In this document: piece by piece, positions 8,883 through 18,576 of the stretch
Position numbering within the stretch: the stretch's first letter is position 1
Layout of the letters: each line of letters starts with the position of its first letter
From: an uncultured Luminiphilus sp.
GTDB taxonomy: Bacteria; Pseudomonadota; Gammaproteobacteria; Pseudomonadales; Halieaceae
NCBI GenBank assembly: GCA_938084055.1
Contig: CALKDK010000004.1
Location: forward strand, 86,380 to 150,379
Length of the DNA stretch: 64,000 nt
Direction of reading: 5' to 3'
Position numbers and translations under genes: made by a program
Notes under the pieces: model-generated
Databases searched by the model: none
What the model was told of the DNA's origin: nothing
The model's input: only the letters and a program-made list of their open reading frames with translations

Positions 8883-11609
8883 TCACTGAATCAGGCCGGC
8901 TGCCCGGGCGGTTGCAACAGCCAAGGTGCGGTTGGTTGCACCAAGCTTGCTGAAAATATTACTGAGATGAAATTTCACTGTCGCCTTGGCAATATGCAGC
9001 TGATCCCCGATTTCGACATTGGTTTTTCCCACCGATACCAGCTGCAGTACTTCCAGCTCTCGTTGACTCAGTGCCTCTACAAAATTTTTCGCACTGACCG
9101 CGGCGGTGGGCTGAGGATAGTCAGCTGTGTCCTGTGTGTTGAGCAAAGTGGGCACCGTCAGCAGAGTCGAAGCGTAGCCGTCGACACCTCCAGCATCAGA
9201 CGGCAGCAACGCTTCGAGAATCTGGCGCACAGTGCCCCCCTCGTCGGCAAAGGTCCTCAATGCACCCGAGGGTCCAGCCAACTCAAGCGCACCGCGCATG
9301 CAGTCCCGGGCAAGCCCGGGTTGCGCGGAGTAAAACGCCACCTGGGCGCTCAGCAGCAGGGCGTCAAGAACAGCTGCACCGACACCATGGCGTTCGGCGT
9401 AGTCTCGGGCTGTCGCCATCGTTGGCAGGGCCTCCACCCCACGGTCGAGGAGCAGCAACGTCCTTACCCGATTGGTCAAGGCATAGTAGCTGCCAAAATC
9501 CCAAAACGCAGGGAGTTCCGGAGACACCGAGTTAACGCTGGGCTGCCAGTCCGACTGGCCATCTCCCGCCTCCATTATGCGGCGCGTGATCAGCAAACGC
9601 TCGCGCTCCACCCACTGTGGATACAACAGGCCCTCGCAGTGCTGGGACCTGTGCAGGCAGCGACTTAGGGCGTTGTGTGCCGCATCCCACTCTCCCACGG
9701 CACTGTAGCAACGTGATAAAACGATGTAGCCGTAACAGGAAAATATGGGCGCGCCGACCTCCTCGATCAGGGCCAAGCTGCCATTCAGCAGGTCTCGCGC
9801 GGTCTCAACGTCATTCTGCTCATAGCACAGTGCAGCGCGCATGGTGCGGGCCAAACCAAGGGCGAATACATTTCCCGAGCCCTCCTCGGCGGCTGCCTCC
9901 TCGGCGATTTGGAACAGATGATGGGCATTGCCATACTTTAGGCTGTAAATATCGGCAAGACCCAGGAACCCATAAACCACCGCCATCCCATAGGCTTGCT
10001 GATTCTGGGTAAAGTAATGCGCTGCGTCTGCCAACAGTTTCCGGGCGGGCTCGAAGCGTCCAGCCTGAATCAACGCATAGCCGCGCAGGTCCTTTAAAGT
10101 GGCGAGCATCAGGCTGTCAGCCGCCGTGTTATCCAATGCCTGGGTGAGCGCAATCAGTCGCTGACTGTCCTCCTTCATTGCCGCAATAGCCGCTGGAACC
10201 AATGCCGCCTCGAGCCTCAGCGCCTGTCGATCCTCTACCGCCAGAGGGTTCCCCGGCGTGGCTGAATCGCCAAGGGCTATATTGATCCGGGCGTTGACGG
10301 TTTCGGCGTCTTGCACTCGATTCATCAGGCAAAGGGCAAAACCCTCCAGGATCAGGAGCCTTGGGAAGCGGTCCTTCACAGAATCTGAAATACCGCTCAA
10401 CCAGGTATAAACCTGGGCCGAGGTACCCATGAGTGACATGATGGCGATGGCGTCCTGATGAATGTCCTCGATAACCTCAAGAAAATTGCCCATCAATGCA
10501 TAGTCAACCGCTTCGCGGATGAACTCTTTATGACGGAACCAGCCCGTTGCGATGCGATACAGGTCGGAAACCTCATGCGGATAACGGTTGCGCAACTGCG
10601 CCTTCAGAAATTCATGGAATAAGTGGTGAAATCGATACCAGGATTCTGTTGTATCGACCTTGACCGTGAAGAGCCCATCCGAATCCAATTTCTGCAGCAC
10701 GCCACTGGAGTCTGTGCGGCCCGTCAAGAGGTCACAGAGCTCTGAATTAAAGCGCGAAAGAATCGACGTCTTGAGCAGGAACTCCTGAATGTCAGGCGGC
10801 TGCTGCTCGAGCACATTACTCGTGAGGTAGTCAGAAATTTCAGTGAGGTTGCCTGAAAAAGACCCTATGAACTCATCCCGATTGGTGTGGTTCCTAAGCA
10901 CCAGTGCGACAAGTTGCAGACCGGCAGCCCAACCCTCGCTCTTTGTCCAGATCACTTCTATCTGGTCCGGCGATAATTTCAGGTCATGCCGCACCGACAG
11001 AAACGAGGTGACTTCATCACGCGTAAACCTGAGCATGCTGACATCAACCTCATAGATCAGTTCGTTGACCAACCAGGTGCTCAGCGGCAGGGGGGGGATA
11101 ATCCTACCGCCAATGACCACCCTGAAATTTTTAGGTGACCACTCGACCAGGCGCTCTATGAATTTATGTAAAGCCGTGGACTTGATGTACTGATAATCAT
11201 CGATGAAAACCGTCAGCGGCTGTCCCATTTGACCCAGCTCATTAATGATCTGGTTGAGGGCAAGGGTCAGGTCCGGCTCTAGCCTGCCGTCCAGCCAGCT
11301 CTCTCCATCTGTCCAGAAATCACCGACGACCTCGCGCACAGACGCCAGGAGATAGCGCAGGAAGTTGGTGGGGTTTTCATCCAATTCATCGAGCGATAAC
11401 CAGCATGCCAACTGATCGCAGGCCACCATGGTTTGAAACCACTCTGATAACAGCGTGGTTTTACCGTAACCGGCAGGCGCATGAACCAGAATCAACTTCG
11501 CCCTGACCGAGGTCTCCAGGGTGTTTAGCAACGCGGGTCTGACCAGCGTGCCCGTATTACTGACCGGTGGAAACAGCTTGGTCCGAATTGTCAGGTTATT
11601 GGTAATCAT
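8883..11609 (-). CDS. MalT-like LuxR-family transcriptional regulator (STAND ATPase)
   Basis: Walker A APAGYGKTT, FIDDYQYI, TPR-like middle, C-terminal LuxR HTH LSQRELEVLQLVSVGKTNVEIGDQLHIAKATVKFHLSNIFSKLGATNRT. Confidence 0.93.
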   Translation of the reverse strand: MITNNLTIRTKLFPPVSNTGTLVRPALLNTLETSVRAKLILVHAPAGYGKTTLLSEWFQTMVACDQLACWLSLDELDENPTNFLRYLLASVREVVGDFWTDGESWLDGRLEPDLTLALNQIINELGQMGQPLTVFIDDYQYIKSTALHKFIERLVEWSPKNFRVVIGGRIIPPLPLSTWLVNELIYEVDVSMLRFTRDEVTSFLSVRHDLKLSPDQIEVIWTKSEGWAAGLQLVALVLRNHTNRDEFIGSFSGNLTEISDYLTSNVLEQQPPDIQEFLLKTSILSRFNSELCDLLTGRTDSSGVLQKLDSDGLFTVKVDTTESWYRFHHLFHEFLKAQLRNRYPHEVSDLYRIATGWFRHKEFIREAVDYALMGNFLEVIEDIHQDAIAIMSLMGTSAQVYTWLSGISDSVKDRFPRLLILEGFALCLMNRVQDAETVNARINIALGDSATPGNPLAVEDRQALRLEAALVPAAIAAMKEDSQRLIALTQALDNTAADSLMLATLKDLRGYALIQAGRFEPARKLLADAAHYFTQNQQAYGMAVVYGFLGLADIYSLKYGNAHHLFQIAEEAAAEEGSGNVFALGLARTMRAALCYEQNDVETARDLLNGSLALIEEVGAPIFSCYGYIVLSRCYSAVGEWDAAHNALSRCLHRSQHCEGLLYPQWVERERLLITRRIMEAGDGQSDWQPSVNSVSPELPAFWDFGSYYALTNRVRTLLLLDRGVEALPTMATARDYAERHGVGAAVLDALLLSAQVAFYSAQPGLARDCMRGALELAGPSGALRTFADEGGTVRQILEALLPSDAGGVDGYASTLLTVPTLLNTQDTADYPQPTAAVSAKNFVEALSQRELEVLQLVSVGKTNVEIGDQLHIAKATVKFHLSNIFSKLGATNRTLAVATARAAGLIQ

Positions 11610-11687
11610 GGCGGCGCATGGCTCGCTGTGTGAATGGTGCGAACATCAGAGTATTTTTTGGCAGCCTCATCTCGCTCACGCCAGGCC

Positions 11688-12686
11688 TCAGGCCGGGTTC
11701 TGGTCGAGGTAGCTCCGCGCCTCACGCAGGCAACCGGTAATCAGCATGGGGGTCAAGTCGGCTGCAACGGGACTCCCCTTCCGCTCATGAACCCAGCCAA
11801 GGTAAGTAAATGACCTCAGCAGAAAGAACAGGGGCAGTTGGGCCAATTGCACATCACTGAGGGCTCGATACTCGCGATAACCCGCCACCATAGCCGACAG
11901 CATCACGTCGTAATTGGGCGCCTCCCGTTCAAAATAGAGCGCGGTGGCCAACTCAAAGAGATGCCAGCCATAACCCGCATCATCAAAATCAATCAGGTGA
12001 AGGATGCCGTCACTGACCATAACGTTGTCCTGAACCAGGTCAGCATGAATCAGGCCATACCCCTCTCTGCCCTCCGGGCTTGCTGCATACTTGCGGAGGT
12101 CAAGCTCCGCCCGCCGACGCGCAGTGTCGATCGTTTCCCTTTGGCCACTGCTTAGTGCGTCCAGCTCCCAGAAGGCCCCCCACAGGGGCGCTTCACCCAG
12201 CAAACCCTCCAGGTTCCACGCTTTGCGCAAAAAGCCGTTGGGCAACTGCCAGTGCGAAGACTGGGTGTGAACCTGTGCCGCCAGTCGACCGAGTTGGGTA
12301 TAAATCTGTTGCAGCTCATCGGTGGAGGAGCCGTCTGTCGCCAGCGCAGCCAGGGGTTCGCCCTGTATCCACGGCACCAGATCAAATTGATGGTCACAGG
12401 CGTCAAGACAAACATGGACAAGGGGCGACCCCTCGATAGACTTCAGGGGCTCCGGCACGTGGATGCCCGCGGCATTGAGTGCTGCAATCCATTGGTACTC
12501 GGACAGGAGTTCCTGGTCGCTGTGATAACCGTGGCGGTGCAGTTTCAATGCGTATCGTTGACCCACACGATCATCAACCTCATAAACCGCATTCTCCCGC
12601 TCTTTTACCAGGGTGAGTCCCGGCGACTCAATGCCCCAGGCCTGAAGCGCCTCAATGGCGAGTTGCTCGTTGGCTACCCCCCCCAC
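11688..12686 (-). CDS. APH-type phosphotransferase (homoserine kinase II / hydroxylysine kinase-like)
   Basis: Brenner-type motif HADLVQDNVMVSDGILHLIDFDDAGYGWHLFELA. Confidence 0.85.
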   Translation of the reverse strand: MGGVANEQLAIEALQAWGIESPGLTLVKERENAVYEVDDRVGQRYALKLHRHGYHSDQELLSEYQWIAALNAAGIHVPEPLKSIEGSPLVHVCLDACDHQFDLVPWIQGEPLAALATDGSSTDELQQIYTQLGRLAAQVHTQSSHWQLPNGFLRKAWNLEGLLGEAPLWGAFWELDALSSGQRETIDTARRRAELDLRKYAASPEGREGYGLIHADLVQDNVMVSDGILHLIDFDDAGYGWHLFELATALYFEREAPNYDVMLSAMVAGYREYRALSDVQLAQLPLFFLLRSFTYLGWVHERKGSPVAADLTPMLITGCLREARSYLDQNPA

Positions 12687-12690
12687 GGTA

Positions 12691-13992
12691 TTAACCTCCC
12701 CCCACGGCGTTTTGTTTTGGTGCTTTCAAGGCACCGCCCAGTGCATCCAGCAGAATATCGGCGTGTTCACGAGCAAAGGGCAGTGGCGGACGCATTTTCA
12801 ATACGTTGTTGTGTTTGCCAATGCTGCTGATCAACACGCCATTTGCCTTCAGTTGGTTAACAACGCGTCGCGTCAATGCGGCGTCAGGCGTTTTGCGCTC
12901 CTGATCGGTTACGAGTTCCACAGCAAAAAATAAACCTTTCTGACGCACATCGCCGATTGACGCCGAAACCTCAGCCAGGGCATCGAGGCCCGCCTTGACA
13001 TAGTCACCGGTTGCCACCGCATTGGCCATCAGCGCCTCGTCTTCGATGACATCGAGCACAGCCATACCCACCGCACAGGAAACGGGGTTCCCTGCAAAGG
13101 TATTGAAGTACATGGCCGCCTCACAGAATGGCTCACCAAGATGACGGGGGACAACAACACCGGCAAGAGGGTGGCCATTACCCATGGGCTTGCCCAGGGT
13201 GACCAGATCGGGCACCGCCGCAAAGCGCTGATGTGACCACCAGTGGTGCCCCGTCCGACCAAATCCACCCTGCACCTCATCCGCTATGTACAGACCCCCT
13301 GCCCTGCGCACAACCGACACCGCCCGATCAAGAAAACCATTCGGCGGGTTGAGCAGACCTTCATTGGCAAAAGCGGGGCAAACCAGAATGCCAGCAACGC
13401 CTACCCCCCTTGCCTGGAGGGTCTCGACAGCCAGCTCGACCTGCCGGACATAGAAATCCTCTGCATCTTCGGCCGCGATACCGGGGGGCAGGCGATAGGC
13501 GTCGGGGGCGGGCACCCCCACCACGCGCTGACAGCCGTCAGCCTCCGGCATAAAACCTGTACCCAACTCGGCGACCGCTTCAGTGTTGCCGTGATACGCG
13601 TAGTCCGTAACGATCACGCCCTGATTCCCTGTGGTATGGCGCGCTATGCGGAGCGCCAACTCATTGGCCTCGCTACCCGAGCAGGTGAGCATGGCCATAT
13701 TCAGCGTGTCATCAAAAAGTCCTGTCAGCCGCTCAACATAATTCAGAATGGTTTGATGGAGGTACCGGGTATGCACGTTGAGCTTTGCTGCCTGTCCTGC
13801 GAGGGCGTCGACAATGCGCGGGTGACAGTGACCGCAGGAAGGCACGTTGTTATATACGTCGAGGTAACGCGTGCCATCGGCTGCGGTCAGCCAAAGTCCC
13901 TCTCCGGCAACTATCTCCAGCGGCTGATCGTAAAAAAGCGGCGCATGCTGACCCAGCAGGCGATGGCGTCGCTCCAGTAGTTTACTGGTCAT
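12691..13992 (-). CDS. Class-III PLP aminotransferase/phospho-lyase-like protein
   Basis: GSEANELALRIAR, YHGNT, DEVQGGFGRTG, LGKPMGNGHP. Start reassigned to MTSKLLERRHRLLG; the longer track ORF reads into the upstream SDR remnant. Confidence 0.87.
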   Translation of the reverse strand: MTSKLLERRHRLLGQHAPLFYDQPLEIVAGEGLWLTAADGTRYLDVYNNVPSCGHCHPRIVDALAGQAAKLNVHTRYLHQTILNYVERLTGLFDDTLNMAMLTCSGSEANELALRIARHTTGNQGVIVTDYAYHGNTEAVAELGTGFMPEADGCQRVVGVPAPDAYRLPPGIAAEDAEDFYVRQVELAVETLQARGVGVAGILVCPAFANEGLLNPPNGFLDRAVSVVRRAGGLYIADEVQGGFGRTGHHWWSHQRFAAVPDLVTLGKPMGNGHPLAGVVVPRHLGEPFCEAAMYFNTFAGNPVSCAVGMAVLDVIEDEALMANAVATGDYVKAGLDALAEVSASIGDVRQKGLFFAVELVTDQERKTPDAALTRRVVNQLKANGVLISSIGKHNNVLKMRPPLPFAREHADILLDALGGALKAPKQNAVGGG

Positions 13993-14416
13993 AGAACTCT
14001 TCCATAACAATCTGGCTTTCGGGCAGCGTCGAACCCCCATCGACCAAGATGGCCTGCCCCGTGACATAACCCGCCCGTTCCGAGGCGAGGTACAGCATGA
14101 TGCAGGCGCTGTCCTCGGGCAGGCCCGAATCACCCGCCGGACTGCACCGGGCCACGGCCTTGAGGCTCTCCCCATCCCCCAGCCCGTACATCGCTGACGT
14201 CAGGAGCGCATTGTCACCCACCTCCGAAATGGCCTTTGCAGTTTGCTGATCATTGGCGGCACTGCTTGAGGCGATGAGGCCATGGGCACCGTGGGTTGCA
14301 AACACCCCGGCAATGCCCACACCTGTGCCCTGATCCGGTCCAGTAATGATGGCAACTTTTCCAGATAGATCCCCAACACTGGCCATTTCTATCTCCCACT
14401 TCCAAGTCCGGCCCAC
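13982..14416 (-). pseudogene. Internally deleted short-chain dehydrogenase/reductase remnant
   Basis: N-terminal Rossmann start (LSGKVAIITGPDQGTGVGIA) joins directly to the SDR C-terminal block (GLPEDSACIMLYLASERAGYVTGQAILVDGG); NNAG and SYxxxK regions absent; only 144 aa. Confidence 0.7.
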
Positions 14417-14432
14417 CCCGCGCCAGCAAAGC

Positions 14433-14445
14433 GTAACATGTTAAC
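14433..14445. promoter_or_regulatory. Candidate TetR-type operator palindrome GTAACATGTTAAC
   Basis: Perfect 8-bp core AACATGTT with near-symmetric flanks, just upstream of 13982..14416. Confidence 0.35.
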
Positions 14446-14594
14446 TATGTGGCAGCCGCATCAAGAACATGCCACCGCGTTGGGCTCACGTTACAGTTGC
14501 ACCGAAAAAATATACACGGCAGCCCCGGGCAGTCGCACCGATTGGCATTCCAACGCCCACCTTCCTTTTCGGCCGGGACAAGCCCCTCTTGCAC

Positions 14595-15056
14595 TCAAGC
14601 GCCCTTCGTCTTTTCCATCTCAACCAGTTCGAGCACAGTGCCGTCGGGGTCCTTGAAACAGATGAACCGCACCTTTGACCCTCCCGGGCCCGCCACCTGC
14701 ACCGGTTCTGCGGAGAGAAACGACACCCCTGCCGCGTCAAGGGTGGCGCGGTCGTCGTCCAAAGCAGACGTAACAAATGCAACGCGTGCAATGCCGGGAT
14801 GCGCCATGCTGCCGTAGGGTGAACCCTGCTCCCTTGGCTCCTGCCACTCCAGCAAGTCAATGACAATGCGACTCGGGTGTTTCATCAGGGCACCCTTCAC
14901 CCGGTAACTCACCATTCCCACCGCCGCTGCCTCATCGCCCGCGCCCTCAGGCGGCACAGGCATGATCTCCCGGAATCCCAACATCTCGTAAAACGCCTTT
15001 GACTGCTCAAAATCACTGCAGTTGATATTGATGTGAAGCAAACCGGAAATGTTCAT
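14595..15056 (-). CDS. VOC-family (glyoxalase/dioxygenase-like) protein
   Basis: ISGLLHININCSDFEQSKAFYEMLGF...VRFICFKDPDGTVLELVEM; start chosen at MNISGLL. Confidence 0.85.
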   Translation of the reverse strand: MNISGLLHININCSDFEQSKAFYEMLGFREIMPVPPEGAGDEAAAVGMVSYRVKGALMKHPSRIVIDLLEWQEPREQGSPYGSMAHPGIARVAFVTSALDDDRATLDAAGVSFLSAEPVQVAGPGGSKVRFICFKDPDGTVLELVEMEKTKGA

Positions 15057-16084
15057 TTGGGGGTCCTCGGGGGGGGTGGCTGTACGGTGAGACGCTTGAA
15101 GCGAAACGACCAATGTTCAGGCATCAGCCACAACAGATAAAAAAGTGTTTTTGCCAGCCGACCGCTCAGGTAACGCAGCCTGGGGCGGACGGCCTCGAGG
15201 GCATGCACGATGTCATCGACTGCCCCACGCGGATCTTCAGCAATTCGATCCAGTTGCGCCGTGTTGAGTTCGACATAACGTTCCAGCCACTCTTCGGGCC
15301 AGAGTTGGCGCCACGGACCTTCAGGTGACTGTCTGGCCATCTCCTGCCAGGTCCGGCGGTGCGCGGGAAAGAACTCCCGCGCCATGGGTGTGCGCATGGT
15401 TGATGGATTTATAACGCTGACCGACACATCGCAAAAGGATAGCTCAACCCGGAGCGCATCGGCATAAGCCTCCAGGGCAAATTTCGAGGCATCGTACGGG
15501 GCATTGCCGGGAAGGCTGACAATACCATCCACACTGCTGACCAGGACAACCCGACCCCGGGATAGACGCAGAGCCGGCAAGAGCTGCTGGGTCAGTATTA
15601 CTGGGGCATGAAAATTTACCGACATCACCTCCCGGTAATGACTGGCCGGCTGGTAATCGACAAATCCGGGCAGGACGGTGCCCGCGGTGTGCACAAGCCC
15701 CCACAAGGCGCTGCCGCTCCGGCTATTTATTTCCCGGGCCAGCTCAAGGATCTGCGCGTCATGCTTCAGATCAGCACAGGGCGCCCAAGCAGCCCCAGCG
15801 TCCATCGCCGCCCGGGCACCCTCGTTGGTCAGACAGCAGGCTATAACCTTTGCGCCGCGCTGCGACAACGCGGCCAGAACGCCCTGGCCGATGCCAGAGT
15901 CACAGCCCGTGACCACAACCCAACGACCCTGCAGGTCAAGGCAGGGTATGCGTCTCAACCATGCGGAGACCCTAACCAACACCCACAGCAGCACACCGAA
16001 GAGGACCGTATAGCCCACGGTGGTCGCCAGGCCCGTTAACGCCCCTGCCTGTTCGGCTAACATGTATCCGCTCCTCCCTGCCAA
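15053..16084 (-). CDS. SDR family oxidoreductase (retinol/17-beta-HSD-like), N-terminal membrane anchor
   Basis: WVVVTGCDSGIGQGVLAAL; VLVSSVDG..PYDASKFALEAYADALRVEL; hydrophobic N-terminus. Confidence 0.87.
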   Translation of the reverse strand: MAGRSGYMLAEQAGALTGLATTVGYTVLFGVLLWVLVRVSAWLRRIPCLDLQGRWVVVTGCDSGIGQGVLAALSQRGAKVIACCLTNEGARAAMDAGAAWAPCADLKHDAQILELAREINSRSGSALWGLVHTAGTVLPGFVDYQPASHYREVMSVNFHAPVILTQQLLPALRLSRGRVVLVSSVDGIVSLPGNAPYDASKFALEAYADALRVELSFCDVSVSVINPSTMRTPMAREFFPAHRRTWQEMARQSPEGPWRQLWPEEWLERYVELNTAQLDRIAEDPRGAVDDIVHALEAVRPRLRYLSGRLAKTLFYLLWLMPEHWSFRFKRLTVQPPPPRTPK

Positions 16085-16329
16085 CGCGGGGACAGTCTAC
16101 TCGCCAACATCTTCCCAGCACCACAATCTGCCGCGGGTAAACGCCCATCATTCCATACCCCCCGATCCAGCGCTGTCGGTAGAGCGAGCAAAAAGCAAAA
16201 GCCACCGGGGGGACAAACCTGCAGGCCCCGCGCCGGGGCAGCCGGTTGCACGGTCCTGCCATGGGGTTTGCGAGCACAGGAACGAGGCTCGCAAGCGCGG
16301 TGGTTGATATATGAACAGTCGTTAAGTTA

Positions 16330-16341
16330 ACATACGTTCAA
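16330..16341. promoter_or_regulatory. Candidate TetR operator: imperfect palindrome AACATACGTT in GTTAACATACGTTCAA
   Basis: 8 of 10 symmetric positions, in the SDR/TetR divergent intergenic region; shares TTAACAT with the 14433 site (opposite orientation). Confidence 0.35.
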
Positions 16342-16392
16342 TTATTTTGCTTTTGGGATTTCCCTCACCAAAACCGAGGAATTGAGATAGAC

Positions 16393-17103
16393 ATGCCGAG
16401 ACAGGCCTTCTCTGCTGATGAAGTCGAGGTGCTGAAAAATCGCATCATGGATGAGGCCGCCCAGGTAATGGCTGCCCAAGGCATCGAGCAACTCTCCATG
16501 CGGGCCCTGGCCAGTAGCGCGGGCATGACCGCAGCCAACCTGTACAACTACTTTCCCAGCAAGCGCCTGCTGTTTGTAGAAACCACCCAGCGGGGTTACA
16601 CGCTGCTCGATGCCTACACCGAAGCCAGTATCGCAGGCATGGATGAGCCCAGGGATAAGCTCGCAGCGCTGCTTAAAGCAGCCGTGCGCTTCGGCCGGGA
16701 CTGGACCGGCTACTGGGAACTGATGGTTCATCCGCCACTGCAGCTCAGGACGGATCTGGAAACTGAGCACAGCGATTTGATTACCGACCTGCGCCAGCGC
16801 ACGTCAAACCGCATGATCAGTTTGTTCACCGACCTGCTCAGTCGCTCAGGTGTGACGCTGACGCCACCCAGTTCAGGCGCAGGCATGCCGGGCATCGCGG
16901 GAATAGACCAGCAGGGCTTCGGCGCGAACACCGTGTGGGTGCGCATGATTACCCTGCTCACCAACACCCACGGACTTATTGATCTCTACAACCATCGCAT
17001 GCTCGAACAGTTTGACGTCGAGGTACCACCCCTTGTGGACGCCTTGATCGATGCCAGCGTGGATATTCTGTTGCCACGCCCGCAAGCCGTAGCCGGTCAC
17101 TGA
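16393..17103 (+). CDS. TetR/AcrR family transcriptional regulator
   Basis: N-terminal HTH IMDEAAQVMAAQGIEQLSMRALASSAGMTAANLYNYFPSKRLLF. Confidence 0.92.
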   Translation: MPRQAFSADEVEVLKNRIMDEAAQVMAAQGIEQLSMRALASSAGMTAANLYNYFPSKRLLFVETTQRGYTLLDAYTEASIAGMDEPRDKLAALLKAAVRFGRDWTGYWELMVHPPLQLRTDLETEHSDLITDLRQRTSNRMISLFTDLLSRSGVTLTPPSSGAGMPGIAGIDQQGFGANTVWVRMITLLTNTHGLIDLYNHRMLEQFDVEVPPLVDALIDASVDILLPRPQAVAGH

Positions 17104-17112
17104 GGAAATAGG

Positions 17113-18576
17113 ATGAACGCCGACGCCAAACTCATGGACGTTGCCCAGCGGAGCTGCGATTTCCACCGTGGTTTTCTGGCATTGCAGGAGGAACACAGCA
17201 ATTGGGTCGACAACATCAGGGGCAAGCTGCCCGATGATTTGACGGGGACGTTGTTTCGTAACGGTCCCGGTGCCATGCACGCAGGTAGTGAGGCCTACGG
17301 CCACTGGTTTGACGGGCCGGGCATGATCAGCGCAGTTTCCTTCAACGGGGGTCGAGCGCACTTCAAAAACCGCTATGTCCGCACGCCCAAATTCCTGACG
17401 GATAAAGAAGAGGGACGGGTGAGTGGTCGTGGCTTTGGCACCCAGATCCGCGGAGGCTGGTTTCGCAACCTCCTCAAACCCATGACGAATCCCGCCAACA
17501 CCAGTGTTTCCTGGCATGGCGAAAAACTGTGTGCTTTTTATGAGGGTGGACAACCTTTTAGGCTTGACCCCTTCACGCTGGACACACTGGGACCCGAGTA
17601 TTACGGCGGCGCGCTAACCCCCCGAACCACCATCAGTGCCCATGGGAAAATCCACCCAAAAACGGGGCACCAGATCAATTTTGGCGTCAATCTGGTTGGT
17701 CTCGGCTGGCGCGGTATCAAATGCGCACTCGACGTGCATGAGATTCAGTCCAATGGCGCGGATGTCCGGAGCTGCCGGATACCGCTGAGTAAATTCCCGT
17801 TTCTGCACGATTTCGCACTGACCGAACACTATGCGTTGTTTCTGGTCAGCTCGGTGAATTTTGGCCTGGGCGGGCCATTGCTGGGGACCGCCACACTGAG
17901 CGAAACGCTGTCCTATGACCCCTACCAACCCATGCGCGGTATTGCCGTGGACCTGCGCAGTATGACAGTGGCGCGTGAGTTTGAGTTGCCGCCGGGGATC
18001 GTTGTGCACTTCGCCAACTCCTTTGAGACGGGCGATGAGCTGGTTACCGACTTTTTTCACACTACCAGCACCGAGGGCTTCGCATGGCTGGGGGATGTTT
18101 TTGATGTGCAAACCGTTGCAGGTGCGCAACTGCAACGACTGCGGCTCAACCTAAAAACAGGTCAAACCCATACGGAGGCATTCGACAGTGCACCGATCGG
18201 GGAGTTTCCCGCCTGGAATACAGACCAGACCGGGCTCGCCAATGGTTTCTGCTTCTATGTAGGGCACAGTCCAGACCGCGAATCCGGCTTCTTCAACAGC
18301 CTGGTGACCCTCAACACCCATACCGGAGCGTTCACCCATACTGATGTGGGACCGAATCGCTATACGTCTGAGGCCTTATTTACGACCAGGGCGCACCCAC
18401 GATCAGAGAATGACGGTTACCTGCTTGCCTTTGTTTACGACGCCAGCACCCATCGGTCAGAGGTGCAGGTCCGCGAGGCAGCAAACCCGGATAACGAGAT
18501 CGCTGCTGTACTTTTGGATCATCATGTGCCCTTTGGCTTTCACGGCCATTTCACCCGGGAGCTGTTTCTCTCCTGA
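17113..18576 (+). CDS. Carotenoid oxygenase family (CCO/lignostilbene dioxygenase-like)
   Basis: GTLFRNGPG, AHGKIHPKTG, FLHDFALTEHYALF, VVHFANSFE, FGFHGHF: four conserved-His contexts. Confidence 0.93.
   Translation: MNADAKLMDVAQRSCDFHRGFLALQEEHSNWVDNIRGKLPDDLTGTLFRNGPGAMHAGSEAYGHWFDGPGMISAVSFNGGRAHFKNRYVRTPKFLTDKEEGRVSGRGFGTQIRGGWFRNLLKPMTNPANTSVSWHGEKLCAFYEGGQPFRLDPFTLDTLGPEYYGGALTPRTTISAHGKIHPKTGHQINFGVNLVGLGWRGIKCALDVHEIQSNGADVRSCRIPLSKFPFLHDFALTEHYALFLVSSVNFGLGGPLLGTATLSETLSYDPYQPMRGIAVDLRSMTVAREFELPPGIVVHFANSFETGDELVTDFFHTTSTEGFAWLGDVFDVQTVAGAQLQRLRLNLKTGQTHTEAFDSAPIGEFPAWNTDQTGLANGFCFYVGHSPDRESGFFNSLVTLNTHTGAFTHTDVGPNRYTSEALFTTRAHPRSENDGYLLAFVYDASTHRSEVQVREAANPDNEIAAVLLDHHVPFGFHGHFTRELFLS

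Noticed and set aside
8868-9668. 266-aa plus-strand ORF antisense to the LuxR gene
   Set aside because: Opposes the conserved HTH region; coding evidence strongly favours the minus strand.
13993-14175. N-terminal 61-aa extension of the aminotransferase ORF
   Set aside because: Out-of-frame reading of the upstream SDR remnant; homology-like sequence begins at MTSKLLERRHRLLG.
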